A DNA stretch of 15,373 bases from Candidatus Methylomirabilota bacterium (GCA_016208645.1 JACQXP010000117.1:1-15373); one strand, 5' to 3'; counted from the first letter of the stretch, positions 6,996-13,729 are shown. Numbers and translations: made by a program. Notes: generated by a model from the sequence alone, not told the origin.

Positions 6996-7021
6996 GCCTC
7001 ACATGAAAGGAGGAACGGATC

Positions 7022-7540
7022 ATGCGCCTGAAGGGAAAGAAAGTGGCGGTGCTCGCCGAGAACATGTACCAGGAGATGGAGCTCTGGGTGCCCTACTACC
7101 GGCTGAAGGAGGAGGGGGCCGACGTCAGGGTGGTCGGCCCGGAGAAGAAGACTTACACCAGCAAGATGGGGTACCCGGTGACCGCGGATGTAGCGGCGTC
7201 CGAGGTCTCGGCCAAGGATTTCGACGGGCTCGTGATCCCCGGCGGCTTCGCCCCGGACCTGCTGCGGCGGCACAAGGCGATCCTGGACCTTGTCAAGGGC
7301 TGCTTCCAGCAGGGAAAGCCGGTGGCGGCCATCTGCCACGCGGGCTGGGTGCCGGCCTCCGCGGGGATCCTGAAGGGGAAGACGGCCACCTGCTTCTTCG
7401 CCATCAAGGACGACGTGATCAACGCTGGTGCCAAGTACGTGGACGAAGAGGTCGTGGTGGACGGCAACCTGATCACGTCGCGCAAGCCCGACGACCTCCC
7501 GGCCTTCTGCCGGGAACTGGTGAAGGCCCTGGAGAAGTAG
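7022..7540 (+). CDS. DJ-1/PfpI family protein (deglycase or cysteine-hydrolase-like)
   Basis: This is a 172-residue single-domain member of the DJ-1/PfpI superfamily, whose members include proteases, chaperones and glyoxalase III/deglycase enzymes. The nucleophile elbow AICHAGW carries C105 and H106. The conserved acid near the N-terminus is E13 (AENMYQ), followed by ELWVPYYRLKEEG. The acidic partner position in PGGFAPD is an aspartate (D79), as in many bacterial members, where archaeal PfpI has glutamate. ATG 7022 has AAAGGAGG at 7007-7014 with 7-nt spacing, so the start is firm. Between an aldolase/dehydrogenase pair and a LarA-like gene, a role in removing reactive aldehydes released by the aldolase is plausible (inference). 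No signal peptide is visible, so it is cytoplasmic. Confidence 0.92.
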   Translation: MRLKGKKVAVLAENMYQEMELWVPYYRLKEEGADVRVVGPEKKTYTSKMGYPVTADVAASEVSAKDFDGLVIPGGFAPDLLRRHKAILDLVKGCFQQGKPVAAICHAGWVPASAGILKGKTATCFFAIKDDVINAGAKYVDEEVVVDGNLITSRKPDDLPAFCRELVKALEK

Positions 7541-7547
7541 GCGAAAA

Positions 7548-7659
7548 CGGTGCTGCGGTTCGAGGTGCTGCGGTGCTGCGGTTGAGACCCGAACGGGCAC
7601 TGCAGCACCGCGGACCGCAGACGTCGAACGTAGAACCGCGAACTTCGAACCTCAGCACT
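7548..7659. repeat. TGCTGCGG / GGTTCGA word inverted repeat (locus G)
   Basis: The left arm 7548-7583 contains three GGTGCTGCGG units and one GGTTCGA. The right part 7598-7659 contains their complements (GCAGCACCGC, GAACCGCGAA, TTCGAACCTCAGCAC) in a more degenerate order. It fills the gap between the PfpI gene and the second LarA-like gene. It is the most diverged and longest of the three TGCTGC loci. Confidence 0.65.
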
Positions 7660-7673
7660 GTGCGGGAGCGCTC

Positions 7674-8972
7674 ATGACCCTCCCGAAGATGTACCGGATC
7701 CGGCAGAAGCTGGATCCGCCGGCCGTGGCCGACGTGGCCGCCGCGGTGCGGGCCGAGATCGCCGCGCTGGACCTGCGGGGACGCCTGAAGCCCGGTGGGC
7801 GCGTCGCCGTCACCGGGGGGAGCCGGGGCGTGGCCAACATCGCCACGATCCTGCGGGCCACCTGCGACAGCCTGAAGGAGCTGGGGGCGAAGCCGTTCAT
7901 CGTGCCGGCCATGGGCAGCCACGGCGGCGCCACGGCCGAGGGCCAGGTGCAGGTCCTGGCCCGCTACGGCGTGACGCCCGAGAGCATGGGGGTCCCCATC
8001 CAGTCCTCCATGGAGACCGTCGAGATCGGGCGGATGTCCTGGGGCCTGCCGGTCCTGGTGGACCGCCACGCCTATGAGGCGGATCACATCGTCCTGGTGA
8101 ACCGGGTCAAGCCGCACACCAACTTCCGCTGCCACGTGGAGAGCGGCCTGATGAAGATGCTGGTCATCGGGCTCGGGAAACACCAGGGGGCCCTGCTGGC
8201 TCACCGGGCCGCGGTGGACATCGGGCTGGACCGGATGATCCCCGAGGTGGGCCGCTACTCCCTGTCGCGGCTCTCCATCCTCTTCGGCCTGGGCGCGGTG
8301 GAGAACGCCCGGCACCAGACGGCCCGGGTCCAGGCCATGCTGCCCGAGGTCCTGGAGGAGACCGAGGCCCGTCTGCTGCGCGAGGCCTGGCATCTGCTGG
8401 GCCGGATCCCCTTCGACTTCCTGCACCTGCTCATCGTGGACGAGATCGGGAAAGATGTCAGCGGGACCGGCATGGATCCCAACGTGATCGGCCGGATGTA
8501 CTTCTTCCCCAACGAGGAGCCCAAGAGCCCCCGCTACGTCCGCATCCTGGCGCGCGACCTCACGCCCATGACCGCGGGGAACGCCGTGGGGATGGGCCTG
8601 GCGGATTTCGGCACGCGCCGGCTGGCCAACAAGGTCAACTTCCACTACACCTACACCAATGCCCTCACCGGCCTCTCGCCCATGCGCAGCAAGCTGCCCA
8701 TCATCTTCGAGACGGACCGGGAGGCCATCCAGGGCGCCCTGAAGACCATCGGCCTCACGGAGCCGCCGGATGCCAAGGTGGCCCGGATCCGGAACACCCT
8801 GGCCCTGGAATACCTGCAGGCCTCCGAGGCCCTGCTGCCCGAGATCGAGGCACGACCGGACCTGGAGATCCTGGACGGGCCCTTCGAATTCCAGTTCTCG
8901 GAGGCGGGCGACCTGGTGGACCCGGCTCCCTTTCCGTTCGGGGAGCGCTCTCCTGGACCACCTCGAGATTGA
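7674..8972 (+). CDS. LarA-like nickel-pincer isomerase (DUF2088), copy 2
   Basis: This is a paralogue of the gene at 3368 and the same superfamily of 2-hydroxyacid racemases/epimerases. Conserved blocks are AVTGGSRGVAN, IVPAMGSHGGATAEGQ, SSMETVEIG, VKPHTNF, ESGLMKMLVIGLGKHQGA (the lysine is the likely cofactor anchor), a following HRA histidine, LLIVDEIGKDVSGTGMDPNVIGR and FETDREAIQGALKTIGL. The length is 432 aa, 18 longer than copy 1, with the extra length at the C-terminus. ATG 7674 has GGGAGCG just upstream; ATG 7689 is an alternative. Where copy 1 has the histidine-rich GAEHYHRAGHHYNY, copy 2 has GALLAHRAAVDIG, so the metal or substrate pocket differs and the two probably act on different substrates. 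The alternative is that both act as a heteromer. Confidence 0.83.
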   Translation: MTLPKMYRIRQKLDPPAVADVAAAVRAEIAALDLRGRLKPGGRVAVTGGSRGVANIATILRATCDSLKELGAKPFIVPAMGSHGGATAEGQVQVLARYGVTPESMGVPIQSSMETVEIGRMSWGLPVLVDRHAYEADHIVLVNRVKPHTNFRCHVESGLMKMLVIGLGKHQGALLAHRAAVDIGLDRMIPEVGRYSLSRLSILFGLGAVENARHQTARVQAMLPEVLEETEARLLREAWHLLGRIPFDFLHLLIVDEIGKDVSGTGMDPNVIGRMYFFPNEEPKSPRYVRILARDLTPMTAGNAVGMGLADFGTRRLANKVNFHYTYTNALTGLSPMRSKLPIIFETDREAIQGALKTIGLTEPPDAKVARIRNTLALEYLQASEALLPEIEARPDLEILDGPFEFQFSEAGDLVDPAPFPFGERSPGPPRD

Positions 8973-9058
8973 GGGCCGCGTGGCGATCCTGGCGGGCTTG
9001 GCGGCAGCCGGCATGCGCATCACCGAGGGGGCGGCTTTCAGCGGGATGAAGCGCTGAG
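8973..9058 (+). other. short gap with a possible coding remnant
   Basis: After the second LarA-like stop, another frame (from about 8942 to TGA at 9055-9057) reads ALLDHLEIEGRVAILAGLAA then AGMRITEGAAFSG, a protein-like stretch with no start codon or ribosome site of its own. It may be the tail of a lost gene or the original C-terminus of the LarA-like protein before a frameshift. I do not recognise the family. The MFS start codon follows two nucleotides after the stop of this frame. Confidence 0.25.
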
Positions 9059-9059
9059 C

Positions 9060-10226
9060 ATGCCGGCCGACACCTCTCTGTTCACCCGCCCCTTCGTCAT
9101 CACCTGCCTGGCCACGTTCTTCTTCTACCTCAGCTTCTACCTCCTCCTGCCGACGATGCCGCTGTACGTGGCCGGCAAGGGCGGGACGCCCGCCCAGCTC
9201 GGCCTCGTCTTCGGCCTCTTCGCCTTCATGGCCATGGTCCTCCGGCCCCCGGTCGGCTGGTTCATTGACACCCGGGGAACCCGTCTGGTGCTCCTGGCGG
9301 GGATGGCGATCTTCCTGGTGGCGTCCCTGGGATACACGGCCGCCGGATCGGTGGAGACGGTCCTGGCCCTTCGCCTGTTTCACGGGATGGGGATGGGCCT
9401 GTTCCCGACGGCAGCGACGGTGCTGGTGGCGGAGGTGGCGCCGCCCGCCCGCCGGGGCGAGGCCATGGGCTGGTTCGGCATCGCCAACAGTGCAGGACTG
9501 ATCATCGGCCCGGTGGCCGGGACGGCCCTGGCCGCCCGGATGGGATTCCCGGCCCTCTTTCTTTCGGCCGGGGGGATGGCGGCGCTGGGCCTGGCGTGCA
9601 CCGCGATCCTCCCCCGCGTAGGAAGGCAGCCCGAGGCGCGCGGGCGGGCCGTCCGCTGGCGCGACTTCTTCAGCCGCGCCGCGATCTTCCCCTCGGCCAT
9701 CCTGCTGTTCCTGTATCTCCCGTACGGCGCCCTGGTCTCCTTCATCCCGATCATCGCGACCCGCCGCGGGCTGGGAAACCCAGGCGTGTTCTACACGATC
9801 TTCGCCCTGGCGGTCCTCCTGGTCCGGGCCAAGGCCGGCCGCCTCTCGGACCGCCGCGGCCGGACCGCCGTCATCCTGCCCGGGATGCTGGTGGCCGCGC
9901 TCGCCTTTGCGGTGCTCGGGCTGACGTCCGGTCCGATCGGGGTGCTGGCGGGCGGGGCGGCGTACGGGATCGGCTTCGGCGCCGTCCAGCCGGCGCTCCT
10001 GGCGCTGACCGCGGACCGGGTCCCGCTGGAAGAGCGGGGGAAGGCCATGGGGACCTTCTATACCGCCTGGGAGCTTGGCATCAGCGCCGGCTCCATCGGC
10101 TCCGGCCTGCTCCTCCAGGTCGTGGACTTTCCGGTGATGCTGCTGGCCAGCTCGGCCATCGTGGTGGCCGGGGCCATGCTGACGCTCCTGGCGCGCCCGG
10201 CCGCCGCCCCGCGGCCGGCGCCGTGA
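9060..10226 (+). CDS. MFS transporter, 12 predicted membrane helices
   Basis: This is an inner-membrane secondary transporter of the major facilitator superfamily, 388 aa. Hydrophobic segments alternate regularly from residue 11 onward, consistent with 6 + 6 helices and a central polar loop around residues 186-202 (GRQPEARGRAVRW). The MFS motif A is seen between helices 2 and 3 (GWFIDTRGTR, 66-75), with a second copy between helices 8 and 9 (AGRLSDRRGR). The ATG at 9060 begins 87 nt after the second LarA-like stop, so it is probably the last gene of the same transcription unit. It is a good candidate for substrate uptake in this pathway, but drug-efflux-type members look similar, so direction and substrate remain open. 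Confidence 0.9.
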   Translation: MPADTSLFTRPFVITCLATFFFYLSFYLLLPTMPLYVAGKGGTPAQLGLVFGLFAFMAMVLRPPVGWFIDTRGTRLVLLAGMAIFLVASLGYTAAGSVETVLALRLFHGMGMGLFPTAATVLVAEVAPPARRGEAMGWFGIANSAGLIIGPVAGTALAARMGFPALFLSAGGMAALGLACTAILPRVGRQPEARGRAVRWRDFFSRAAIFPSAILLFLYLPYGALVSFIPIIATRRGLGNPGVFYTIFALAVLLVRAKAGRLSDRRGRTAVILPGMLVAALAFAVLGLTSGPIGVLAGGAAYGIGFGAVQPALLALTADRVPLEERGKAMGTFYTAWELGISAGSIGSGLLLQVVDFPVMLLASSAIVVAGAMLTLLARPAAAPRPAP

Positions 10227-10307
10227 CCCCGATGTTGCGTGGGCGTCCACAGCGGGGTGTTCGAGGTGTGGTGATTCCCTTGTGGAGATGCCGCGCACCG
10301 TTCCCTG

Positions 10308-10330
10308 GTGGTCGCCGGTCCGGCTACCAC
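10308..10330. terminator. hairpin between convergent MFS and toxin genes
   Basis: GTGGTCGCCGG (10308-10318) pairs with CCGGCTACCAC (10320-10330) with one mismatch. It overlaps the last codons of the toxin gene and lies about 80 nt past the MFS stop. No T-run follows on either strand. It could be a weak bidirectional terminator or chance. Confidence 0.3.
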
Positions 10331-10725
10331 ACGACGCGGACCAGGCCAGAATCGGTAATCCTGGAATCGGCAGTGATCAGTGGCAGGTCCAGGGCCAGGG
10401 CGGTAGCAACGATCAGCCGGTCAGAGGGGTCGGTGAGAATCGTCAGGCCATAGGCGGCCTTGACGACCTCGATGTCGAGGGGGTGAATGTTGTAGTTGGG
10501 GATGCTGGCGAGGGTATCCCACCATTGGGCGAACGAGGGCCGGAGGGTGATCGCCCCGTCCTCGGCCAGCAAACCTGTTTCCCATGCGACAATCGTCGGA
10601 ACGATGATGTTGTCGCGGCCCTCCTCGCATCGCCGGAAGATCCGGCGTGCCGGGGGGGACAGCCGGCCGGCGCTCAACCCGCTGTATCGGAGAAGGGCCT
10701 GCGTATCCGTGACATACTCACCCAC
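10324..10725 (-). CDS. vapC: VapC-type PIN-domain toxin
   Basis: This is a predicted Mg-dependent ribonuclease toxin of a type II toxin-antitoxin pair. The PIN acidic residues are present: D in YVTDTQALL, E in VAWETGLL, D in LTDPSDRLIVATA and D in ITADSRI. The order and spacing match the Sll0205-like VapC group. I chose GTG 10725, which has a GGGGAGG site about 9 nt upstream and puts the first aspartate at residue 7, as usual. GTG 10731, which overlaps the antitoxin stop as GTGA, and GTG 10749 are alternatives. With GTG 10725 the protein is 133 aa. It lies 2 nt downstream of the antitoxin gene in the same operon. Confidence 0.88.
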   Translation of the reverse strand: MGEYVTDTQALLRYSGLSAGRLSPPARRIFRRCEEGRDNIIVPTIVAWETGLLAEDGAITLRPSFAQWWDTLASIPNYNIHPLDIEVVKAAYGLTILTDPSDRLIVATALALDLPLITADSRITDSGLVRVVW

Positions 10726-10727
10726 GC

Positions 10728-11012
10728 TCACCCGCCTCCCCGCCGCCACATTCGGGTCCGGATCCTTCGGAGAGCAGCCTCGAGGTCACCGTGGATCTCG
10801 ACCGTTCCCCGCAAGGTCCTCCGTGGGGAGCGGCTGGGTCCGGCGATCAACGCCTTGCCGCGGGCCACGGCTGATGGTCCTACTAAGAGGAGGCCAATGG
10901 TGCGGCCGCGCCTGGTGATCTCGACAGCCTCGGGCTGCCGGGGACCGCGCAGCAACGTGCACAGTTGGCCCCTGATCTGGGTGACGGACATTCGGGGGTG
11001 TCTTGCCGGCAT
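10728..11012 (-). CDS. Phd/YefM-like antitoxin of the VapC pair
   Basis: This is a 94-residue partner of the downstream PIN toxin. The N-terminal half reads MSVTQIRGQLCTLLRG then EAVEITRRGRTIGLLL, the layout of Phd/YefM antitoxins (DNA-binding fold with the VxITRRGRxxA-type strand). The C-terminal half is arginine-rich (RRTLRGTVEIHGDLEAALRRIR) and would wrap the toxin. ATG 11012 has a perfect AGGAGG at 11020-11025 with 7-nt spacing; a second ATG at 10991 is less well placed. A perfect inverted repeat lies just upstream of the ribosome site, so it probably represses its own operon. Confidence 0.82.
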   Translation of the reverse strand: MPARHPRMSVTQIRGQLCTLLRGPRQPEAVEITRRGRTIGLLLVGPSAVARGKALIAGPSRSPRRTLRGTVEIHGDLEAALRRIRTRMWRRGGG

Positions 11013-11024
11013 GGCGAATCCTCC

Positions 11025-11043
11025 TGTACAGAACAACTGTACA
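11025..11043. promoter_or_regulatory. inverted-repeat operator of the toxin-antitoxin operon
   Basis: TGTACAG-AACAA-CTGTACA is a perfect 7-bp inverted repeat with a 5-bp centre. It covers the expected transcription start of the minus-strand promoter and abuts the AGGAGG of the antitoxin. This placement is typical for autoregulation by antitoxin-toxin complexes. AT content is locally higher than in the surroundings. Confidence 0.6.
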
Positions 11044-11044
11044 C

Positions 11045-11074
11045 AATCTACCCGGGGGCGTGGGTAGACGTCAA
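11045..11074 (-). promoter_or_regulatory. promoter of the toxin-antitoxin operon
   Basis: On the minus strand TTGACG (11074-11069) is followed after 18 nt by TAGATT (11050-11045). Transcription would begin near 11038, inside the palindrome and about 25 nt before the antitoxin ATG. The spacer contains a small inverted repeat (CTACCC / GGGTAG, 11048-11067). Confidence 0.5.
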
Positions 11075-11146
11075 GCGGATTTTTGCCCCGCACAGCCAGG
11101 CCGGCCCGCGTCTCCCGATTCCTGACCGCCTCTCGGTCAAAAACCG

Positions 11147-11175
11147 TTGGTCTCCTCCGGGTTCTCTGCTAGCAT
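11147..11175 (+). promoter_or_regulatory. weak candidate promoter for the CoA-ligase operon
   Basis: TTGGTC (11147-11152) and TAGCAT (11170-11175) are separated by 17 nt on the plus strand. The match to consensus is modest. It lies 40 nt before the beta-subunit ATG, in the only gap where the plus-strand operon could start after the divergent toxin-antitoxin genes. Confidence 0.3.
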
Positions 11176-11214
11176 CTGCGCTGGTGAGGGTTGCGTTCTC
11201 CGCCAGACATTCCC

Positions 11215-12411
11215 ATGCGACTGCTCGAATACGAGGCCAAACAGATCCTGCGGGACCGGGGATTCGAAATCCCCCGGGGGATCGTGGTGCGCCGGGCCGG
11301 CGAGCTCGACCAGGCCCTGCCCTCCGTTTCCTTTCCGGCCATGGTCAAGGCCCAGGTCCCGATCGGGGGACGGGGCAAGGCGGGCGCCGTGATCCGGGTG
11401 GAGGACGCCCGGGCGGCCCGGGACGCGGCGGAACGGTTGCTCTGCGGGCACGTCCGCGGCTACCCGGTCGAGGCGCTTCTGCTGGAGGAGGCCGTCTCCA
11501 TCCGGGGCGAGTTCTTCCTGGCCGTCACGTACGACACGGTCGAGAAGCAGGCGATCCTGCTCGCCAGCGGCGCCGGAGGTGTGGACGTCGAATCGCCGGG
11601 CCAGGCATCCCCCGATCGGATGGTCCGCCGCGTCCTGGATGTCCGGCGGGGTCTCCACGAGTTCGAGGCTCGCCAGGTTGCGGCGAAGGTCGGCCTGGCC
11701 GGGCGCGACCTGTTGGGTTTCGCCGGGGTGGTCCGGCAGGCGGCGGACGCCTTCCTCGGGTTGGATTGCACCCTGCTGGAGATCAATCCCCTGGCCCGCA
11801 CCGACGAGGGAAGATTCGTGGTCGCCGACGCCCACCTGGAGGTGGATGAGGACGCCCTGTACCGTCAGCCGCATCTGGAGACAGGCTACCGGATTCCGCG
11901 GCGCGAGGCGTCGGGGCGGGCGCCCACGGAGTTCGAGCGTCGGGCCGCGGAGGTGGACGCCATTGACCACCGGGGAGTGGCGGGGCGGGTGATCGAGTTC
12001 GACGGGAACCTGGGCCTCTTGATCGGAGGGGGCGGGGCGAGCCTGACCGCCTTCGACGCCATCCGCCGCCACGGGGGCCGGCCCGCCAACTACTGCGAGA
12101 TCGGGGGCAATCCAAGTGTTCGCAAGGTTGCCGAACTCACCAAGCTGATCCTCTCCCGGCCGGGGGTGGAACGGATCGCCGTGATCATGAACGTGGTGAG
12201 CAACACGCGGGTGGACCTGATCGCCCGCGGCGTCATCCAGGGGAGCCTGGAAGCCGGGAGGGACCCGGGCCGCACCATCGCCGCCTTCCGCGTGCCAGGC
12301 TCGTGGGAGGAGGAGGGCTTCACGCTCCTCCGGAAATACGGTGTGGAGTTCTGCGACCGGGGCGTCTCGATAGACGAGGCCTCCCGCCGCGCCGTTGCGA
12401 GACAGGCGTGA
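11215..12411 (+). CDS. succinyl-CoA-ligase-like beta subunit (ATP-grasp)
   Basis: This is the beta subunit of an acid:CoA ligase (ADP- or GDP-forming) of the SucC type; in the family it binds nucleotide and the acid. The ATP-grasp signature is KAQVPIGGRGKAG. The metal-binding segment is LLEINPLARTDEGRFVVADAHLEVDEDAL (N and D conserved). The C-terminal flavodoxin-like domain begins IEFDGNLGLLIGGGGA and contains HGGRPANYCEIGGNPS. The length of 398 aa is normal. The family N-terminus MRLLEYEAKQIL supports ATG 11215; a TTG at 11191 gives a non-homologous extension of 8 residues, and no clear ribosome site precedes ATG 11215. The partner alpha subunit follows. The substrate may be succinate, malate, citrate or another acid; the neighbouring PrpD-like gene makes a plain TCA-cycle role less likely. 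Confidence 0.88.
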   Translation: MRLLEYEAKQILRDRGFEIPRGIVVRRAGELDQALPSVSFPAMVKAQVPIGGRGKAGAVIRVEDARAARDAAERLLCGHVRGYPVEALLLEEAVSIRGEFFLAVTYDTVEKQAILLASGAGGVDVESPGQASPDRMVRRVLDVRRGLHEFEARQVAAKVGLAGRDLLGFAGVVRQAADAFLGLDCTLLEINPLARTDEGRFVVADAHLEVDEDALYRQPHLETGYRIPRREASGRAPTEFERRAAEVDAIDHRGVAGRVIEFDGNLGLLIGGGGASLTAFDAIRRHGGRPANYCEIGGNPSVRKVAELTKLILSRPGVERIAVIMNVVSNTRVDLIARGVIQGSLEAGRDPGRTIAAFRVPGSWEEEGFTLLRKYGVEFCDRGVSIDEASRRAVARQA

Positions 12412-12430
12412 CCAGAAAGAGACCCCACGT

Positions 12431-12529
12431 ATCCGCAGATTACGCAGATTGCGCAGACCCCCCTCCCACTCCCTCCCCCTCAGAGGGGGGAGGGCTCGGG
12501 TGGGGGTGAAATCTGCGAAATCTGCGGAT
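12431..12529. repeat. nested inverted repeat between the ligase subunits (locus H)
   Basis: The outer words are CGCAGATTA / CGCAGATTG (12434-12456), matched by AATCTGCG units at 12510-12529; ATCCGCAGATT and AATCTGCGGAT are exact complements. The inner arms are C-rich (12459-12479) and G-rich (12484-12506), with a tight turn at TCAG. The structure fills nearly the whole 139-nt gap between the beta and alpha subunit genes. A strong hairpin inside an operon could set the subunit ratio. Confidence 0.85.
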
Positions 12530-12550
12530 TCCAGTGAGTCTTGTAGTGTT

Positions 12551-13447
12551 ATGGCGATTCTGGCTGACGAGAAGACGCGGATCATCGTCCAGGGCATCAC
12601 CGGCCGGGAGGCGGCCGCGGCCACCCGGGACAGCCTGGAATACGGTGCGAAGGTCGTGGCCGGCGTGACACCGGGGAAGGGCGGAGGAGAGGTGTATGGC
12701 GTCCCGGTGTATGACACGGTTCAGGCAGCGCTGGAAGCGCACCCCGCGGACGCATCGGTGATTTCGGTCCCCGCGGCCTTCGCCAGGGACGCGGCGATGG
12801 AGGCCCTGGAGACCGGCATCGGGTTGGTCGTCATCCTGACGGAGCGGATTCCGCGCCGGGATGTCGTCGAGGTGACGACCCGGGCGCGAGAACGGGAGGC
12901 GCGGGTCGTCGGCCCGAACTCTCTCGGCCTGATCAGCCCAGACCGCACCCGTGTCGGCATGGTCGGCGGCCGGGCGGCCGACGTTCGCAAGGCCTATACG
13001 CGGGGGCCGGTGGGGATCCTGTCCCGCAGCGGCGGCATGACCACGGAGATTGCGAACCTGCTCACCCAGCACGGAATCGGACAGTCCACCTGCGTGAGCA
13101 TCGGGGGAGACCCCATCGTCGGCTCCACCTACGTGGACCTGATGCCCCTCTTCGAAGCCGACCCGGAGACCCGGGTGCTGGTGATCTTCGGCGAGCGCGG
13201 CGGCAAATCCGAGGAGGCCCTGGCGGAGTATGTGGTGGCGCGAAGGCCCCGGTTGCCGGTCGTCGCATTCATTGCGGGCCGCTTTGCGGACGAGATGCCG
13301 GGCGTCCGGTTCGGCCATGCCGCGGCGATCGTGGAAGGCGAGCAGGGCAGTACCCGTGGGAAGATCGCCAGGTTGAGGCAGGCGGGGGTACTGGTTGCCG
13401 AGGAATTTTCGGAGATCGTGGAGCTGGTGAGGAGCAACCTCCGGTGA
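12551..13447 (+). CDS. succinyl-CoA-ligase-like alpha subunit
   Basis: This is the catalytic alpha subunit of the CoA ligase, which carries the phosphohistidine and binds CoA. The Rossmann segment QGITGREAA and GVTPGKGG match SucD. The active-site histidine is H256 in RFGHAAAIVEG, and the partner glutamate is in IFGERGGKSEE. GQSTCVSIGGDPIVGSTYVDLM is nearly canonical. Where typical SucD has PNCPG near the CoA site, this protein has PNSLG, so the cysteine and proline are replaced. The length is 298 aa. ATG 12551 gives the family N-terminus MAILADEKTRIIVQG; an upstream extension would run through repeat locus H. The stop overlaps the ferredoxin GTG by 4 nt (GTGA). Substrate specificity is uncertain. 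Confidence 0.9.
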   Translation: MAILADEKTRIIVQGITGREAAAATRDSLEYGAKVVAGVTPGKGGGEVYGVPVYDTVQAALEAHPADASVISVPAAFARDAAMEALETGIGLVVILTERIPRRDVVEVTTRAREREARVVGPNSLGLISPDRTRVGMVGGRAADVRKAYTRGPVGILSRSGGMTTEIANLLTQHGIGQSTCVSIGGDPIVGSTYVDLMPLFEADPETRVLVIFGERGGKSEEALAEYVVARRPRLPVVAFIAGRFADEMPGVRFGHAAAIVEGEQGSTRGKIARLRQAGVLVAEEFSEIVELVRSNLR

Positions 13448-13701
13448 GCCTCTTCATCGCGGTCCGCGTGGATCCAGAACGGTGCCGTGCCGGCCAACCG
13501 TGCACGGCCTGTATCGGCGTCTGCCCGGTCGCGATCTTCGAAGGACGGGATGGACTGGCCGGGGTGATCGGCGAGAACGAGGACGAGTGCATCCTCTGCG
13601 ACCTGTGCCTGGCGCGGTGCCCCACGGACGCCATCGCGATTCACAAGCTGTACGCAGATGAGATCCGGACGGGCGCCTGCGTCCAGGGAAGTCCACGCTA
13701 A
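13444..13701 (+). CDS. two-cluster [4Fe-4S] ferredoxin
   Basis: This is an 85-residue electron carrier. The first cysteine set is C14, C20, C23 and C27-P (spacing 5-2-3), and the second is C49, C52, C55 and C59-P (spacing 2-2-3, the standard motif). The first set has a longer initial gap than the usual CxxCxxC, as in some ferredoxin-like domains of oxidoreductases. GTG 13444 overlaps the ligase alpha stop (GTGA), which indicates translational coupling. The PrpD-like gene begins 28 nt downstream. It could serve an oxidoreductase encoded elsewhere or act as a small subunit, because no redox partner gene is in the window. Confidence 0.9.
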   Translation: MSLFIAVRVDPERCRAGQPCTACIGVCPVAIFEGRDGLAGVIGENEDECILCDLCLARCPTDAIAIHKLYADEIRTGACVQGSPR

Positions 13702-13729
13702 GGCGACGGGGGGTTCGAGGAGAGGGAAC

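Noticed and set aside
7003..7677. A 224-codon plus-strand frame overlapping the PfpI gene
   Set aside because: It is a frame-shifted shadow of the PfpI gene with Gly/Arg-rich composition and begins inside the ribosome site region.
7473..10298. A 941-codon open frame on the minus strand
   Set aside because: It runs antisense to the well-supported second LarA-like and MFS genes. It is Arg/Gly/Pro/His-rich with no recognisable domain, the usual antisense shadow in GC-rich DNA.
11048..11067. CTACCC/GGGTAG inverted repeat as a second operator or terminator
   Set aside because: The stem is only 6 bp and coincides with the spacer of the candidate antitoxin promoter; too short to call separately.
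13658..13729. Upstream extension of the PrpD-like protein
   Set aside because: It overlaps the ferredoxin gene and lacks a ribosome site, while ATG 13730 follows GAGGAGAGGG.
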